Assembly: GCA_945950065.1 (NCBI GenBank)
Contig: CAMFGQ010000047.1
Location: 1 to 10,057 of the forward strand
Reading direction: 5' to 3'
Length of the DNA: 10,057 nucleotides
Source of the DNA: an uncultured Clostridia bacterium
GTDB taxonomy: Bacteria > Bacillota > Clostridia > Peptostreptococcales > Acidaminobacteraceae
This document shows, piece by piece, positions 1 to 6,262 of this stretch (within the stretch, counting starts at the first letter, position 1; each line of letters starts with the position of its first letter). A model generated the notes under the pieces. It was not told the origin of the DNA, did not search any database, and saw nothing but the letters and a program-made list of their open reading frames with translations. The position numbers and the translations under genes are program-made.

Positions 1-119
1 GGAAAACCCTGAAAGCTTCCAAAAGTAAGTCTGCTGTACAAAAAACCAATGAATAAAGGTAAAACACTGGCTACTTTCGTCTGTATTTCAACAAGTTTGA
101 GAAATTCCTTCACCTTCAT
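1..119 (-). CDS. dmkA: DmkA/MenA-type prenyltransferase, N-terminal fragment (cut by window edge)
   Basis: Only the first 39 codons are in the window, and the gene continues past position 1. The peptide starts MKVKEFLKLVEIQTKVASVL and runs into a hydrophobic stretch (about residues 17-28). This is the usual opening of the UbiA/MenA-family prenyltransferases of Gram-positive EET loci, which attach a polyprenyl chain to dihydroxynaphthoate to make demethylmenaquinone in the membrane. The catalytic Asp-rich motifs lie outside the window. The ATG shares one base with the dmkB stop codon (TGATG), so translation is probably coupled to dmkB. An AAAGGA sequence lies upstream at a rather long spacing of 12. 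The assignment rests on the N-terminal pattern plus context. Confidence 0.72.
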   Translation of the reverse strand, partial: MKVKEFLKLVEIQTKVASVLPLFIGFLYSRLTFGSFQGF

Positions 120-1048
120 CAGTGTTTTCTTTCCTTTAATAAATCAATGAGTTCTCGAAGTTCTTCACTTCCTTCTAATTCATCAAGTTTTTTCATATCA
201 TGCTCTATTTTGACAAAGTAATTGTTGAGCACTTCTTCTGTCTTCTCCAAAGCTCCTGTTTCAGCAAGATGCTTCTGAAGTTTTTCTCTTGAGAGAGATT
301 CTTCTTGGAGTAAGGCTTCGGTTGCCTCTGGTGCCACTTCATGTGCAAAAAGAATGGGCAAAGAGTAATTTCCTCGGGCAAGATCCTGACCTAATTCTTT
401 TCCTACTCGTTCTTCATCACCATAGAAGTCTAAGAGATCATCTTGTATCTGGAAAGCTACACCCAATCGATAGCCTAGGCGAAGAAGACTCTTTCTTGTC
501 TCTTCATCCTTACTACCTGCAGCAAGGCTGAGAGAAAACAGAGCAGCTGTTTTTCCAGAGATAATTCTAAGGTAGCCGAGAAAACCCATATCCAGATTAT
601 GGCGTTCATGGTATTGATGCATTTCTGCTACACAGATTTTTTGCATCATTTTGGCAACATCCAGCATTTCTTCCCGCTCCATAGGGGACTCGGCAAGGAG
701 AAGAAACAGCGAACTAAAGAGATAGTCTCCCATATAGAGTGCATAGTCTTTTGAGTATTTACTCTGAATGCTCTCTTTGTTTCGTCGCAGCTTAGATTCA
801 TCGATGATGTCATCGTGAATCAAGGTGGCCACATGAAGCATTTCCAGGGCTGTAGCTACCTCAAGATTGGCTTTGCCACCGGCAATCTTCGCCCCCAGCA
901 TATAGAGCAGGGGACGAAGCATTTTGCCTTTCATGGTGGACAGGTACTCCACAGAGCCATTGATGTAGCTATTTCCCGTCTTGATAAAATCATAGAGTTT
1001 TTGATCAACTTGTTCGAGCATTGCACTGTGGCGCTCAAAGAGTTTCAT
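119..1048 (-). CDS. dmkB: Polyprenyl diphosphate synthase (DmkB / heptaprenyl synthase-like)
   Basis: This is a trans-isoprenyl diphosphate synthase of 309 residues, normal for the family. It extends an allylic diphosphate with isopentenyl diphosphate to make the quinone side chain. Visible motifs are KGKMLRP (40-46), the first Asp-rich motif DDIID (79-83), GDYLFS (107-112), SGKT (164-167), the second Asp-rich motif DDLLD within FQIQDDLLDFYGD (199-211), and GNYSLP (226-231). Small residues just before the first motif (Ala74, Thr75) suit a medium or long chain product, but exact length cannot be read. The start has GAGG eight bases upstream, inside the end of ndh2, and one base separates the two genes. 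Its place between ndh2 and a prenyltransferase gene indicates a dedicated demethylmenaquinone supply for extracellular electron transfer. A housekeeping hepT/ispB role is the alternative. Confidence 0.9.
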   Translation of the reverse strand: MKLFERHSAMLEQVDQKLYDFIKTGNSYINGSVEYLSTMKGKMLRPLLYMLGAKIAGGKANLEVATALEMLHVATLIHDDIIDESKLRRNKESIQSKYSKDYALYMGDYLFSSLFLLLAESPMEREEMLDVAKMMQKICVAEMHQYHERHNLDMGFLGYLRIISGKTAALFSLSLAAGSKDEETRKSLLRLGYRLGVAFQIQDDLLDFYGDEERVGKELGQDLARGNYSLPILFAHEVAPEATEALLQEESLSREKLQKHLAETGALEKTEEVLNNYFVKIEHDMKKLDELEGSEELRELIDLLKERKH

Positions 1049-1049
1049 C

Positions 1050-2879
1050 TTAGTATCCTCGAGGTCTGTCCGTAAAGAGATACCACCTGCGTACCAAGGT
1101 TAGCTTCTTCCAGCGTTCAGATAGCCAGGGCAATACCCAATAGTCCAGTCCAAAGGTACTTCCAGAACCTACCAATACTGCAATGGCTCCAAAGATATAC
1201 CAGAGCATTTCTGGTGCAGCATTTCCACTAACATAGATCATACCACTCATCAGTAGAGACACCAATGCTGCAAAGAAGGTAAAGAGGCCAACAATCAGTG
1301 CAAGACCAACAAGAATTTCACCAACAACCATTAAGGTTTGGAAAACAGGGGCTAAGCCATTAAAGCTACCATCGGCATTGTAGAACAGAAGATTCATAAA
1401 CCAATCGCCAATTTTCCAGATAAAATCAGGAACAGGTAAAGCAGAGACTCCCTCAGCTGCTTCGGTTGCTGCTGCTGTAGCATCAGCTGCCTTAGCAGGT
1501 AGGAGGAAGATATTGGTGGGATCATTCAAGACTGAATCCACCTTACTTAATCCCTCCATCAACCACTTCACTCCCAAGAAAATACGCAGGGGAACGAGGA
1601 AGAAGTTGGGTGAACGCTTGGAGAATGTACCGCCAACGAAGCTTCGTCTATCATCAACATGGAAAATCTCGTGAAGGAGATAGGTCCATACTTTGTTAAT
1701 ACCACATATCTTCATAAAGTACATGATGTTGACAAAGTGCTTGATGAACATGGCAAAGAAGCCACTTAAATGGAACTTTCTGTTTTTTGTATTGAGTTCA
1801 GCAACACCATAACGGCCACCAATGGAAACCATGGCACCATGGAATTCAGGCTTGAACTCTATCATCTCTTTGTTATCAATCTTTCCAATGATGTTGTGGC
1901 TGACGACTTCATGGGAGATCTCAGCATTCTCAACCATCTGAGGAACAGGACGCTCATGTCCTTCAGGAATGTAGAAAATGTTGTCGCCTACGACAAAGAC
2001 ATCTTCATGATCCAATGAGCGAAGATATTTATCTGTTTTAACACGGTTACGGGCTACCTTTTCAAGACTAATGCCCTCCATCAGATCACTTCCCTCAATC
2101 CCAGCAGCCCAGATGGCTGTTCTCGTCATAAGAGGTTCACGACCCTTCATCTCGATGGAGTCTTCATTAACTGCAGTAATAGCAGAGCTTAAGTGAACTT
2201 GAATGCCCATTTTTCGCATATATGCTTCAGCTTTATCTGAGAGTACATCATCAAAAATAGGAAGCACTTTAGGCAACATGTCAATGACATGAATTCCTAC
2301 TTCATCAGGATGGATGTTGTAGGTTCTGCAGAGGCGGTCTTTCCACTCGGCAAGCTCACCTACCATCTCAACTCCTGTAAATCCACTCCCGATAACAGCT
2401 AAGTTAAGCATGGCTTTACGTTTTTCAGGATCAAGTTCAGAAGTAGCAAGCTGGAACATTTTGTGGATATGATTGTTGATGCGTAGAGCATCGGCATAAG
2501 TCCAAAGAGTTAGTGCGTTTGTATCAGCTCCAGGTGTATCGAAGAAAGTAGGCTTAGATCCAGTAGCTAGGACAAGATAATCATATTCGTACTTGTCCAC
2601 TTTTCCTTCTAGAACCTTGTTTTCAAAGTCAATTTCCATGATCTCATCATGGACAACGGTGATGTTTCTTTTCGCAAAGATTTTGTCTAGGTCAATACGA
2701 ATCGCTTCACGAGGAACACGTTCCGCAGCAACCTCATGGAGTTCAGTTAACATCGCGTGATAAGTATTCTTATCAATGATGGTAACTTCCACATCCTCCC
2801 TTTTCCGGAAGGTTTTTTCAAGTTTTTTTGCTGTTAGGATACCGCCATAACCAGCACCCAAAATAACAATTTTTTTCAT
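1050..2879 (-). CDS. ndh2: Type II NADH dehydrogenase with C-terminal membrane domain (Ndh2)
   Basis: The N-terminal part, to about residue 410, is a two-dinucleotide-fold flavoprotein. The FAD site GAGYGG is at 8-13, ATGS at 105-108, the NADH site GSGFTG at 164-169, and the FAD-contacting VVGDN at 296-300. It oxidises NADH and reduces quinone at the inner face of the membrane. At 609 residues it is far longer than plain NDH-2 (about 400). The extension begins with a hydrophobic segment (about 426-444), passes an Ala/Thr-rich linker (462-479), and ends in several membrane segments (about 508-585) resembling DoxX-like proteins. The Ndh2 of Listeria EET loci has the same kind of membrane extension, which supports this role over the respiratory Ndh. 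AGGGAG sits five bases before the ATG, and the gene starts 15 bases after the apbE stop. Confidence 0.92.
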   Translation of the reverse strand: MKKIVILGAGYGGILTAKKLEKTFRKREDVEVTIIDKNTYHAMLTELHEVAAERVPREAIRIDLDKIFAKRNITVVHDEIMEIDFENKVLEGKVDKYEYDYLVLATGSKPTFFDTPGADTNALTLWTYADALRINNHIHKMFQLATSELDPEKRKAMLNLAVIGSGFTGVEMVGELAEWKDRLCRTYNIHPDEVGIHVIDMLPKVLPIFDDVLSDKAEAYMRKMGIQVHLSSAITAVNEDSIEMKGREPLMTRTAIWAAGIEGSDLMEGISLEKVARNRVKTDKYLRSLDHEDVFVVGDNIFYIPEGHERPVPQMVENAEISHEVVSHNIIGKIDNKEMIEFKPEFHGAMVSIGGRYGVAELNTKNRKFHLSGFFAMFIKHFVNIMYFMKICGINKVWTYLLHEIFHVDDRRSFVGGTFSKRSPNFFLVPLRIFLGVKWLMEGLSKVDSVLNDPTNIFLLPAKAADATAAATEAAEGVSALPVPDFIWKIGDWFMNLLFYNADGSFNGLAPVFQTLMVVGEILVGLALIVGLFTFFAALVSLLMSGMIYVSGNAAPEMLWYIFGAIAVLVGSGSTFGLDYWVLPWLSERWKKLTLVRRWYLFTDRPRGY

Positions 2880-2894
2880 GAATTCTCCCTAGAT

Positions 2895-3911
2895 TTACTC
2901 CCTATAGTAGCTTGAGTCTTCCAACAAGAAATTCTCAAGTAATCCTTCTGTCACAATCACTCTTTTATCTCGTGTAACGAAAATAGCTTCCAGTTCTTCT
3001 CTACTCTCGATAAAGGCTTTCCCTTTTTCTGCGCCCATGGCATAGACTGCTGTACTTAAGGCGTCTGCTTCAATAGAAGAGGAAGTAATGATGGAAACTG
3101 AGGCTAAGTCATTTTCCACAGGATAGCCTGTTCGATAATCCAAAATATGATGATACCGCTTACCGTCTTCTTCAAAGAAACGCTCATAGTCACCGCTGGT
3201 GACAACGGTTGCATCAGATAAAGAAAGAATAGCAAAGGGAACACCCCGCTGGATGTCCGAGAAGGGTTCTTGGATCCCAATGCGAAAGTCCTTTCCATCC
3301 TTGTTGCCTAGGGCTAGAACATTGCCACCCAAATCAAAGATAGCACTGCTTACTCCATGTTCTCGGGCCATATTGGCTACTTCATCAGCTGCGTATCCTT
3401 TTGCAATAGCACCAAGATCCAGCATCATCCCTTGTGGGATTCTGACTTTTTGATCTGGCAGGAGCTCAATTTGACTGCCATCTACACTGGTTAGAGCTTC
3501 CTTGATTTCATCAGATGAGGGAATGCGGGCGTCTTCAGATCCGATCTTCCATAGGTCCACCACCCCTCCAATGCTGGGATCAAAGAATCCACCCGTTAGC
3601 TCGAAGTATTCTTTGGCCTTTTGGATAACATAGTAGGTATCCTCATGAACCTCAACGGGTTCACCCTTGGCATGATTTAATTTATAAATATCTGAGCCTT
3701 CTTCTGAAGTACTCATGCGTGCTTCTATCTCTCTTAAGCGAGCAAAGAGCTGATCCATCAGTTCTTCACTCCCGTGATCCCGTAGGGTAATCTTGACCAC
3801 TGTTGCCAGTGCAAAATCTTGCCTTACAACGGGTTCTGGGTCCTGAGCATTACAGGAAAGTAGACCTACTAAGAATAAGAGAAGAAGTACTAAGCTTATC
3901 GTTCGTTTCAT
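2895..3911 (-). CDS. apbE: FAD:protein FMN transferase, lipoprotein (ApbE/FmnB)
   Basis: This enzyme moves FMN from FAD onto a Ser or Thr of extracytosolic target proteins, with Mg2+. The N-terminus is a lipoprotein signal (hydrophobic core, lipobox LLSC with Cys20), so it acts outside the cell, anchored to the membrane. Family motifs are DPSIGG (111-116), DLGAIAKGYAAD (165-176), LGGN (194-197), TSGDYERFF (238-246), HHILDYRTGYPV (254-265) and the metal-site DALSTA (283-288). The length of 338 residues is normal. AAGGA lies upstream of the ATG. The likely substrate is the lipoprotein encoded immediately upstream, and together they match the fmnB-pplA pair of Listeria. It shares a transcript with ndh2, dmkB and dmkA, while pplA is separated from it by a terminator. 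Confidence 0.95.
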   Translation of the reverse strand: MKRTISLVLLLLFLVGLLSCNAQDPEPVVRQDFALATVVKITLRDHGSEELMDQLFARLREIEARMSTSEEGSDIYKLNHAKGEPVEVHEDTYYVIQKAKEYFELTGGFFDPSIGGVVDLWKIGSEDARIPSSDEIKEALTSVDGSQIELLPDQKVRIPQGMMLDLGAIAKGYAADEVANMAREHGVSSAIFDLGGNVLALGNKDGKDFRIGIQEPFSDIQRGVPFAILSLSDATVVTSGDYERFFEEDGKRYHHILDYRTGYPVENDLASVSIITSSSIEADALSTAVYAMGAEKGKAFIESREELEAIFVTRDKRVIVTEGLLENFLLEDSSYYRE

Positions 3912-3958
3912 GGGTTTCCTTACACAGAGTCATTGGTTTTCTATAAACATAGGAACAA

Positions 3959-3983
3959 GGGCTCAAGGAATTGATTTGAGCCC
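3959..3983 (-). other. Second hairpin between pplA and apbE
   Basis: An exact 8-base inverted repeat (GGGCTCAA / TTGAGCCC, 3959-3966 and 3976-3983) has a 9-base spacer. On the minus strand it follows the pplA terminator and is trailed only by CUUGUU, not a U run. It is therefore a poor terminator by itself. It could stabilise the 5' end of the apbE transcript or act as a barrier to 3' exonucleases. Confidence 0.5.
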
Positions 3984-3987
3984 ACGC

Positions 3988-4014
3988 AAAAAAGGGTTTT
4001 CTGAAAAACCCTTT
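3988..4014 (-). terminator. Rho-independent terminator after pplA
   Basis: On the minus strand, a 10-base-pair stem (AAAGGGTTTT / AAAACCCTTT, positions 4014-4005 and 4000-3991) with a 4-base loop is followed directly by six or more U residues (3993-3988). It lies 13 bases past the pplA stop. It should end most pplA transcripts, and read-through or a separate promoter must feed apbE and the genes behind it. Confidence 0.85.
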
Positions 4015-4026
4015 CTATGCACTCAA

Positions 4027-4947
4027 TTATAGGCCTAAAGCTTCTTTAGCTAGCTCAAAGAATCCTTTAACACCAACAGATACGCCAGAGATAGCGTCGG
4101 TTGTGCCTTTTTCATCTTTGTATTCGATCTTTGTAGGATCTTGTGTTTCTAGTAAATAAGCTTCAGCTTTAGCAGCTTGTTCGTGCCATTCAGCTTGGGC
4201 ATTACCTTTTTCTTTCATGCCATAGCTTCCGTCTTCAGAAGCAGCTTTTTTGGTAACTTCAGCGTCTTCTTCGCTGATTCCATCCCAATATGCACCAACA
4301 ATGTGTCCATTGAGTACAGTTAGATCAACGGTTTCTTTCCATCCATTCACAAACTCTTTATTTTCAGCATGTAGAGCACCATTGGTGTAGGGGCCTTCTT
4401 CGATTGGGCCATTAGCAAGGGCTTTTTCAGCTAGTTCAAAGAATTCATTTACATGAATGGATACACCTGCAATTGCATCGGTGTGACCTTCGTTGTCTTT
4501 GTATTCAATTTGTTTGGGGTCTTGGGTTTCAAGCAGGTATGCTTCAACTTTTTCAGCTTGTTCGTGCCACTCAGCCTGTGCATTAGCTTTTTCTTTCATG
4601 CCATAGAGGCCTTCTTTAGAAAAGGCTTTCTTGTCTAGACCAGCTTTAACGTTGACGCCATTCCAATCAGCGCTGACAATTTTTCCACCCTCTACTTTAA
4701 GGGTTACTGCAGTTTTCCAACCGCTGTCTGCAAACTCATCATCCATGGCAAAATATGTGCCGTCTTCTAGAGCACCTTCTGTTGCTTCTGTTTCTTCTGC
4801 AGTTTCTTCTGCAGGTTCTTCAGCTGGCTCCTCTGTGGCTTCTGCTTCTGTTTCAGGTGTTGGAGCTGGTGCCTCTTCTTTTGTACCACAAGCACCAAGG
4901 GCTACAACGAGAACAAGAGCAAGGGATAGTAATAGTATTCTCTTCAT
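4027..4947 (-). CDS. pplA: PplA-like surface lipoprotein with two FMN-binding-type repeats
   Basis: The protein has 306 residues. A lipoprotein signal (1-20, lipobox LGAC, Cys20) is followed by a Glu/Ala/Pro/Thr-rich linker (22-58) and two homologous domains (about 60-177 and 184-303). Each domain ends in TDAI[A/S]GVS followed by a Phe-Phe-Glu-Leu-Ala stretch. This resembles the FMN_bind flavinylation motif Dxx(S/T)GA(T/S), which would make Ser163 and Ser290 the FMN acceptors, with Val replacing the usual Ala. In Listeria, PplA is flavinylated by an ApbE enzyme and takes part in extracellular electron transfer. Having apbE and ndh2 downstream supports the same role here. The start is fixed by TAAGGAGG five bases upstream. 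Expression is probably controlled through the structured leader. The variant motif leaves some doubt about covalent FMN. Confidence 0.85.
   Translation of the reverse strand: MKRILLLSLALVLVVALGACGTKEEAPAPTPETEAEATEEPAEEPAEETAEETEATEGALEDGTYFAMDDEFADSGWKTAVTLKVEGGKIVSADWNGVNVKAGLDKKAFSKEGLYGMKEKANAQAEWHEQAEKVEAYLLETQDPKQIEYKDNEGHTDAIAGVSIHVNEFFELAEKALANGPIEEGPYTNGALHAENKEFVNGWKETVDLTVLNGHIVGAYWDGISEEDAEVTKKAASEDGSYGMKEKGNAQAEWHEQAAKAEAYLLETQDPTKIEYKDEKGTTDAISGVSVGVKGFFELAKEALGL
4039..4770 (-). repeat. Tandem internal duplication in pplA (two units of about 355-360 bases)
   Basis: Unit 1 spans 4770-4417 (residues 60-177) and unit 2 spans 4398-4039 (residues 184-303). The best-kept block reads YGMKEK[A/G]NAQAEWHEQA, then EAYLLETQDP and IEYKD. 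In the plus-strand text the blocks at about 4158-4225 and 4542-4608 are still closely similar base for base. The first halves of the units have diverged more, apart from the shared GW K..V L pattern. Confidence 0.85.
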
Positions 4948-4950
4948 GTC

Positions 4951-5074
4951 ATCCTCCTTAGAATCTCTATCTTACTTAATTGCCGGATTTGCATCCTAGG
5001 TAACAAATCCAGCTAAAGGGCTACTGGGTTGCAATAGCCTATGTAGAAGAATCCTCAAAATTCTAAAAGGAGAG
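4951..5074 (-). promoter_or_regulatory. Candidate structured leader that can mask the pplA ribosome binding site
   Basis: On the minus strand, the ribosome binding site segment AUUCUAAGGAGG (4964-4953) is complementary to AUUCUAAAAGGAG read in plus at 5060-5072. The minus strand there reads CUCUCCUUUUAGAAUU. The pairing has about 11 pairs with a 2-base bulge and G.U pairs at both ends. The helix encloses two hairpins. One has a 5-bp stem (5019-5023/5035-5039) and an 11-base loop. The other has a 10-bp stem with one G.U pair (4982-4991/5004-5013) and a 12-base loop. The two loops are partly complementary. The AGAAU of the masking strand can instead pair locally with AUUCU (5048-5052/5060-5064), which would free the site. 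No known riboswitch consensus is recognised. Confidence 0.5.
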
Positions 5075-5107
5075 CTAAATTATGTATCACTTTCCGTTGC
5101 GTAGTTT

Positions 5108-5136
5108 ATTCTACACCATTCACGAAAAATAATCTA
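5108..5136 (-). promoter_or_regulatory. Weak candidate promoter for pplA
   Basis: On the minus strand TAGATT (5136-5131) and TAGAAT (5113-5108) are separated by 17 bases. The -10 matches five of six consensus bases and the -35 only three. It would give a leader of about 155 bases containing the whole structured element. Support is the spacing and position only. Confidence 0.3.
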
Positions 5137-5158
5137 CTCTATTTTTCCCCTAAGAGTA
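5125..5158 (-). terminator. Weak candidate terminator after the NimA-like gene
   Basis: On the minus strand TACTCT / AGAGTA (5158-5153 and 5140-5135) can pair across a 12-base loop, and UUUUU (5129-5125) follows six bases later. The stem is short and AT-rich. A smaller CCUGG-CUU-CUAGG hairpin lies just before it (about 5171-5183). Termination here is plausible but not clear, and some read-through into pplA is possible. Confidence 0.28.
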
Positions 5159-5193
5159 AAATATGCTCCCGTCCTAGAAGCCAGGGCTCTTTC

Positions 5194-5703
5194 TTAGTTG
5201 GTGTTGGCTTCCTCCTCTTTTTTTCTGACCAGTTCTATGGCTTCTTTTCCACAGAGATGTTCAATGTTCATTTCCATCATGGTCAGTCCATCATAATCTT
5301 TCTCAATGGCTTTCTTCCTCTCTTCTTCATATCCTGGTCGATATTTATCCGAAAGGAGATGGATAGCTTCCATGATTTCTTCTTCCTCCTCCAAAATACG
5401 CATCTTCCCAAAAACAATGACACTCCTAAAGTAGGTGGTGTATTCCTCAGGTACAACGGTATCCTGTTCAATCACCGTAAAGCAAGCCTTGGTATGTGCC
5501 TTCATCGCGTCGATTTTGTGACCGGATTTTGCACTGTGAAAGTAGATTTTTCCATCAACATAGACATAACTCATGGGTACACCATAGGGATATCCCTCAT
5601 CTCCATAGAGAGAAAGAACACCCGATGTGGCTCTTTCTAAAAGCTGCCTGGTTTCTTCTTCAGACAGGGCTTGTTTCTTTCTTCGTAAAGTTCTAAACAT
5701 CAT
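5194..5703 (-). CDS. NimA-like FMN-binding split-barrel protein (pyridoxamine 5'-phosphate oxidase family)
   Basis: The protein has 169 residues. An N-terminal helix (LSEEETRQLLERA, 13-25) leads into the barrel: GVLSLYGDEGYPYGVPMSYVYVDGK by residue 52, then IYFHSAKSGHKIDAM (53-67) and TKACFTVIE (71-79). The YPYGVP and FHSAKSGHK patterns are typical of the Nim-type pyridoxamine-phosphate-oxidase-like flavoproteins. Some of these reduce nitroimidazole drugs, and many have no known substrate. There is no signal peptide, so it is cytosolic. Two ATGs stand in tandem (5703 and 5700). AGGAGG is only one base from the first and four from the second, so the second is the more likely start. The gene begins inside the end of tag, which suggests coupled translation. 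The exact reaction cannot be read from sequence. Confidence 0.82.
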   Translation of the reverse strand: MMFRTLRRKKQALSEEETRQLLERATSGVLSLYGDEGYPYGVPMSYVYVDGKIYFHSAKSGHKIDAMKAHTKACFTVIEQDTVVPEEYTTYFRSVIVFGKMRILEEEEEIMEAIHLLSDKYRPGYEEERKKAIEKDYDGLTMMEMNIEHLCGKEAIELVRKKEEEANTN

Positions 5704-6262
5704 TCCTCCTAAAACTACAGTCTACAAGATGATCATTGACCATACCTATAGCCTGCATAAAGGCATAGATAATGGTGGGTCCAACAAAAGTAAAGCCTCT
5801 TTTCTTTAGGTCCTTACTAATTCTCTCCGACAAAGGGGTCTTTGCAGGTACCTCTTCCATAGACTTCCAAGCATTGAGGATAGGCTGATGATCGACATAC
5901 TCCCATAGATAGGTATCTAGTGAGCCAAACTCTTCGCACAGTTTGAGATAGGCTTGTGCATTCTTGATGGCTCCTCGAATCTTCAGTTGGTTTCGTATAA
6001 TACCAGGATTGGCAAGAAGCTCCTCTACCTTTTTTTCATCATAACCAGCCATCACCACAGGATCAAAGTAATCAAAGGCAAGATCAAAGGCCGGCATTTT
6101 GTTGAGAATGGTTACCCAACTGAGCCCCGCCTGCATGCCTTCCAGAATCAGCATGCGAAAGAGCTCTCTTTCATTATGAAGAGGTACGCCCCATTTAGTA
6201 TCGTGATACTCTCGTTCAATCTCGCTCTTTTCTGCCCAAGGGCATCGTTTCATCCCTTTCAT
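5693..6262 (-). CDS. tag: 3-methyladenine-DNA glycosylase I
   Basis: This enzyme removes N3-methyladenine from alkylated DNA as the first step of base excision repair. At 189 residues it matches the Tag family. The zinc-snap ligands of E. coli Tag are present: Cys7 (RCPWA), His20 (EYHD), His178 and Cys182 (NDHLVDC). The base-pocket residues are also present: Tyr19, Glu41 (LEGMQAGLSW) and Trp49. KKRGFTFVGPTIIYAFMQA is the typical C-terminal signature. The ATG at 6262 overlaps the stop of the preceding acetyltransferase gene (ATGA) and has GGGAG seven bases upstream. An internal ATG at 6253 is a weaker alternative start. The 3' end overlaps the NimA-like gene by 8-11 bases. Confidence 0.95.
   Translation of the reverse strand: MKGMKRCPWAEKSEIEREYHDTKWGVPLHNERELFRMLILEGMQAGLSWVTILNKMPAFDLAFDYFDPVVMAGYDEKKVEELLANPGIIRNQLKIRGAIKNAQAYLKLCEEFGSLDTYLWEYVDHQPILNAWKSMEEVPAKTPLSERISKDLKKRGFTFVGPTIIYAFMQAIGMVNDHLVDCSFRRNDV

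Noticed and set aside
4631..4999. Long plus-strand frames rich in Ser/Ala/Val and Leu opposite pplA.
   Set aside because: They arise from the repetitive Glu/Ala/Thr linker codons of pplA read backwards. There is no ribosome site and no recognisable domain.
4981..5040. Possible GEMM-I (cyclic-di-GMP or cGAMP) riboswitch, suggested by AGGAUGCAAA and by the known link of GEMM elements to electron export in Geobacter.
   Set aside because: The GNRA tetraloop hairpin, the paired GGCAAACC block and the tetraloop receptor are absent. The resemblance is limited to a few bases.
5082..5132. A 16-codon plus-strand reading frame (MYHFPLRSLFYTIHEK) preceded by AAAGGAG at nine bases.
   Set aside because: The apparent ribosome site is the complement of the segment that pairs with the pplA ribosome site. 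The frame is tiny, has no recognisable pattern, and no plus-strand promoter is evident.
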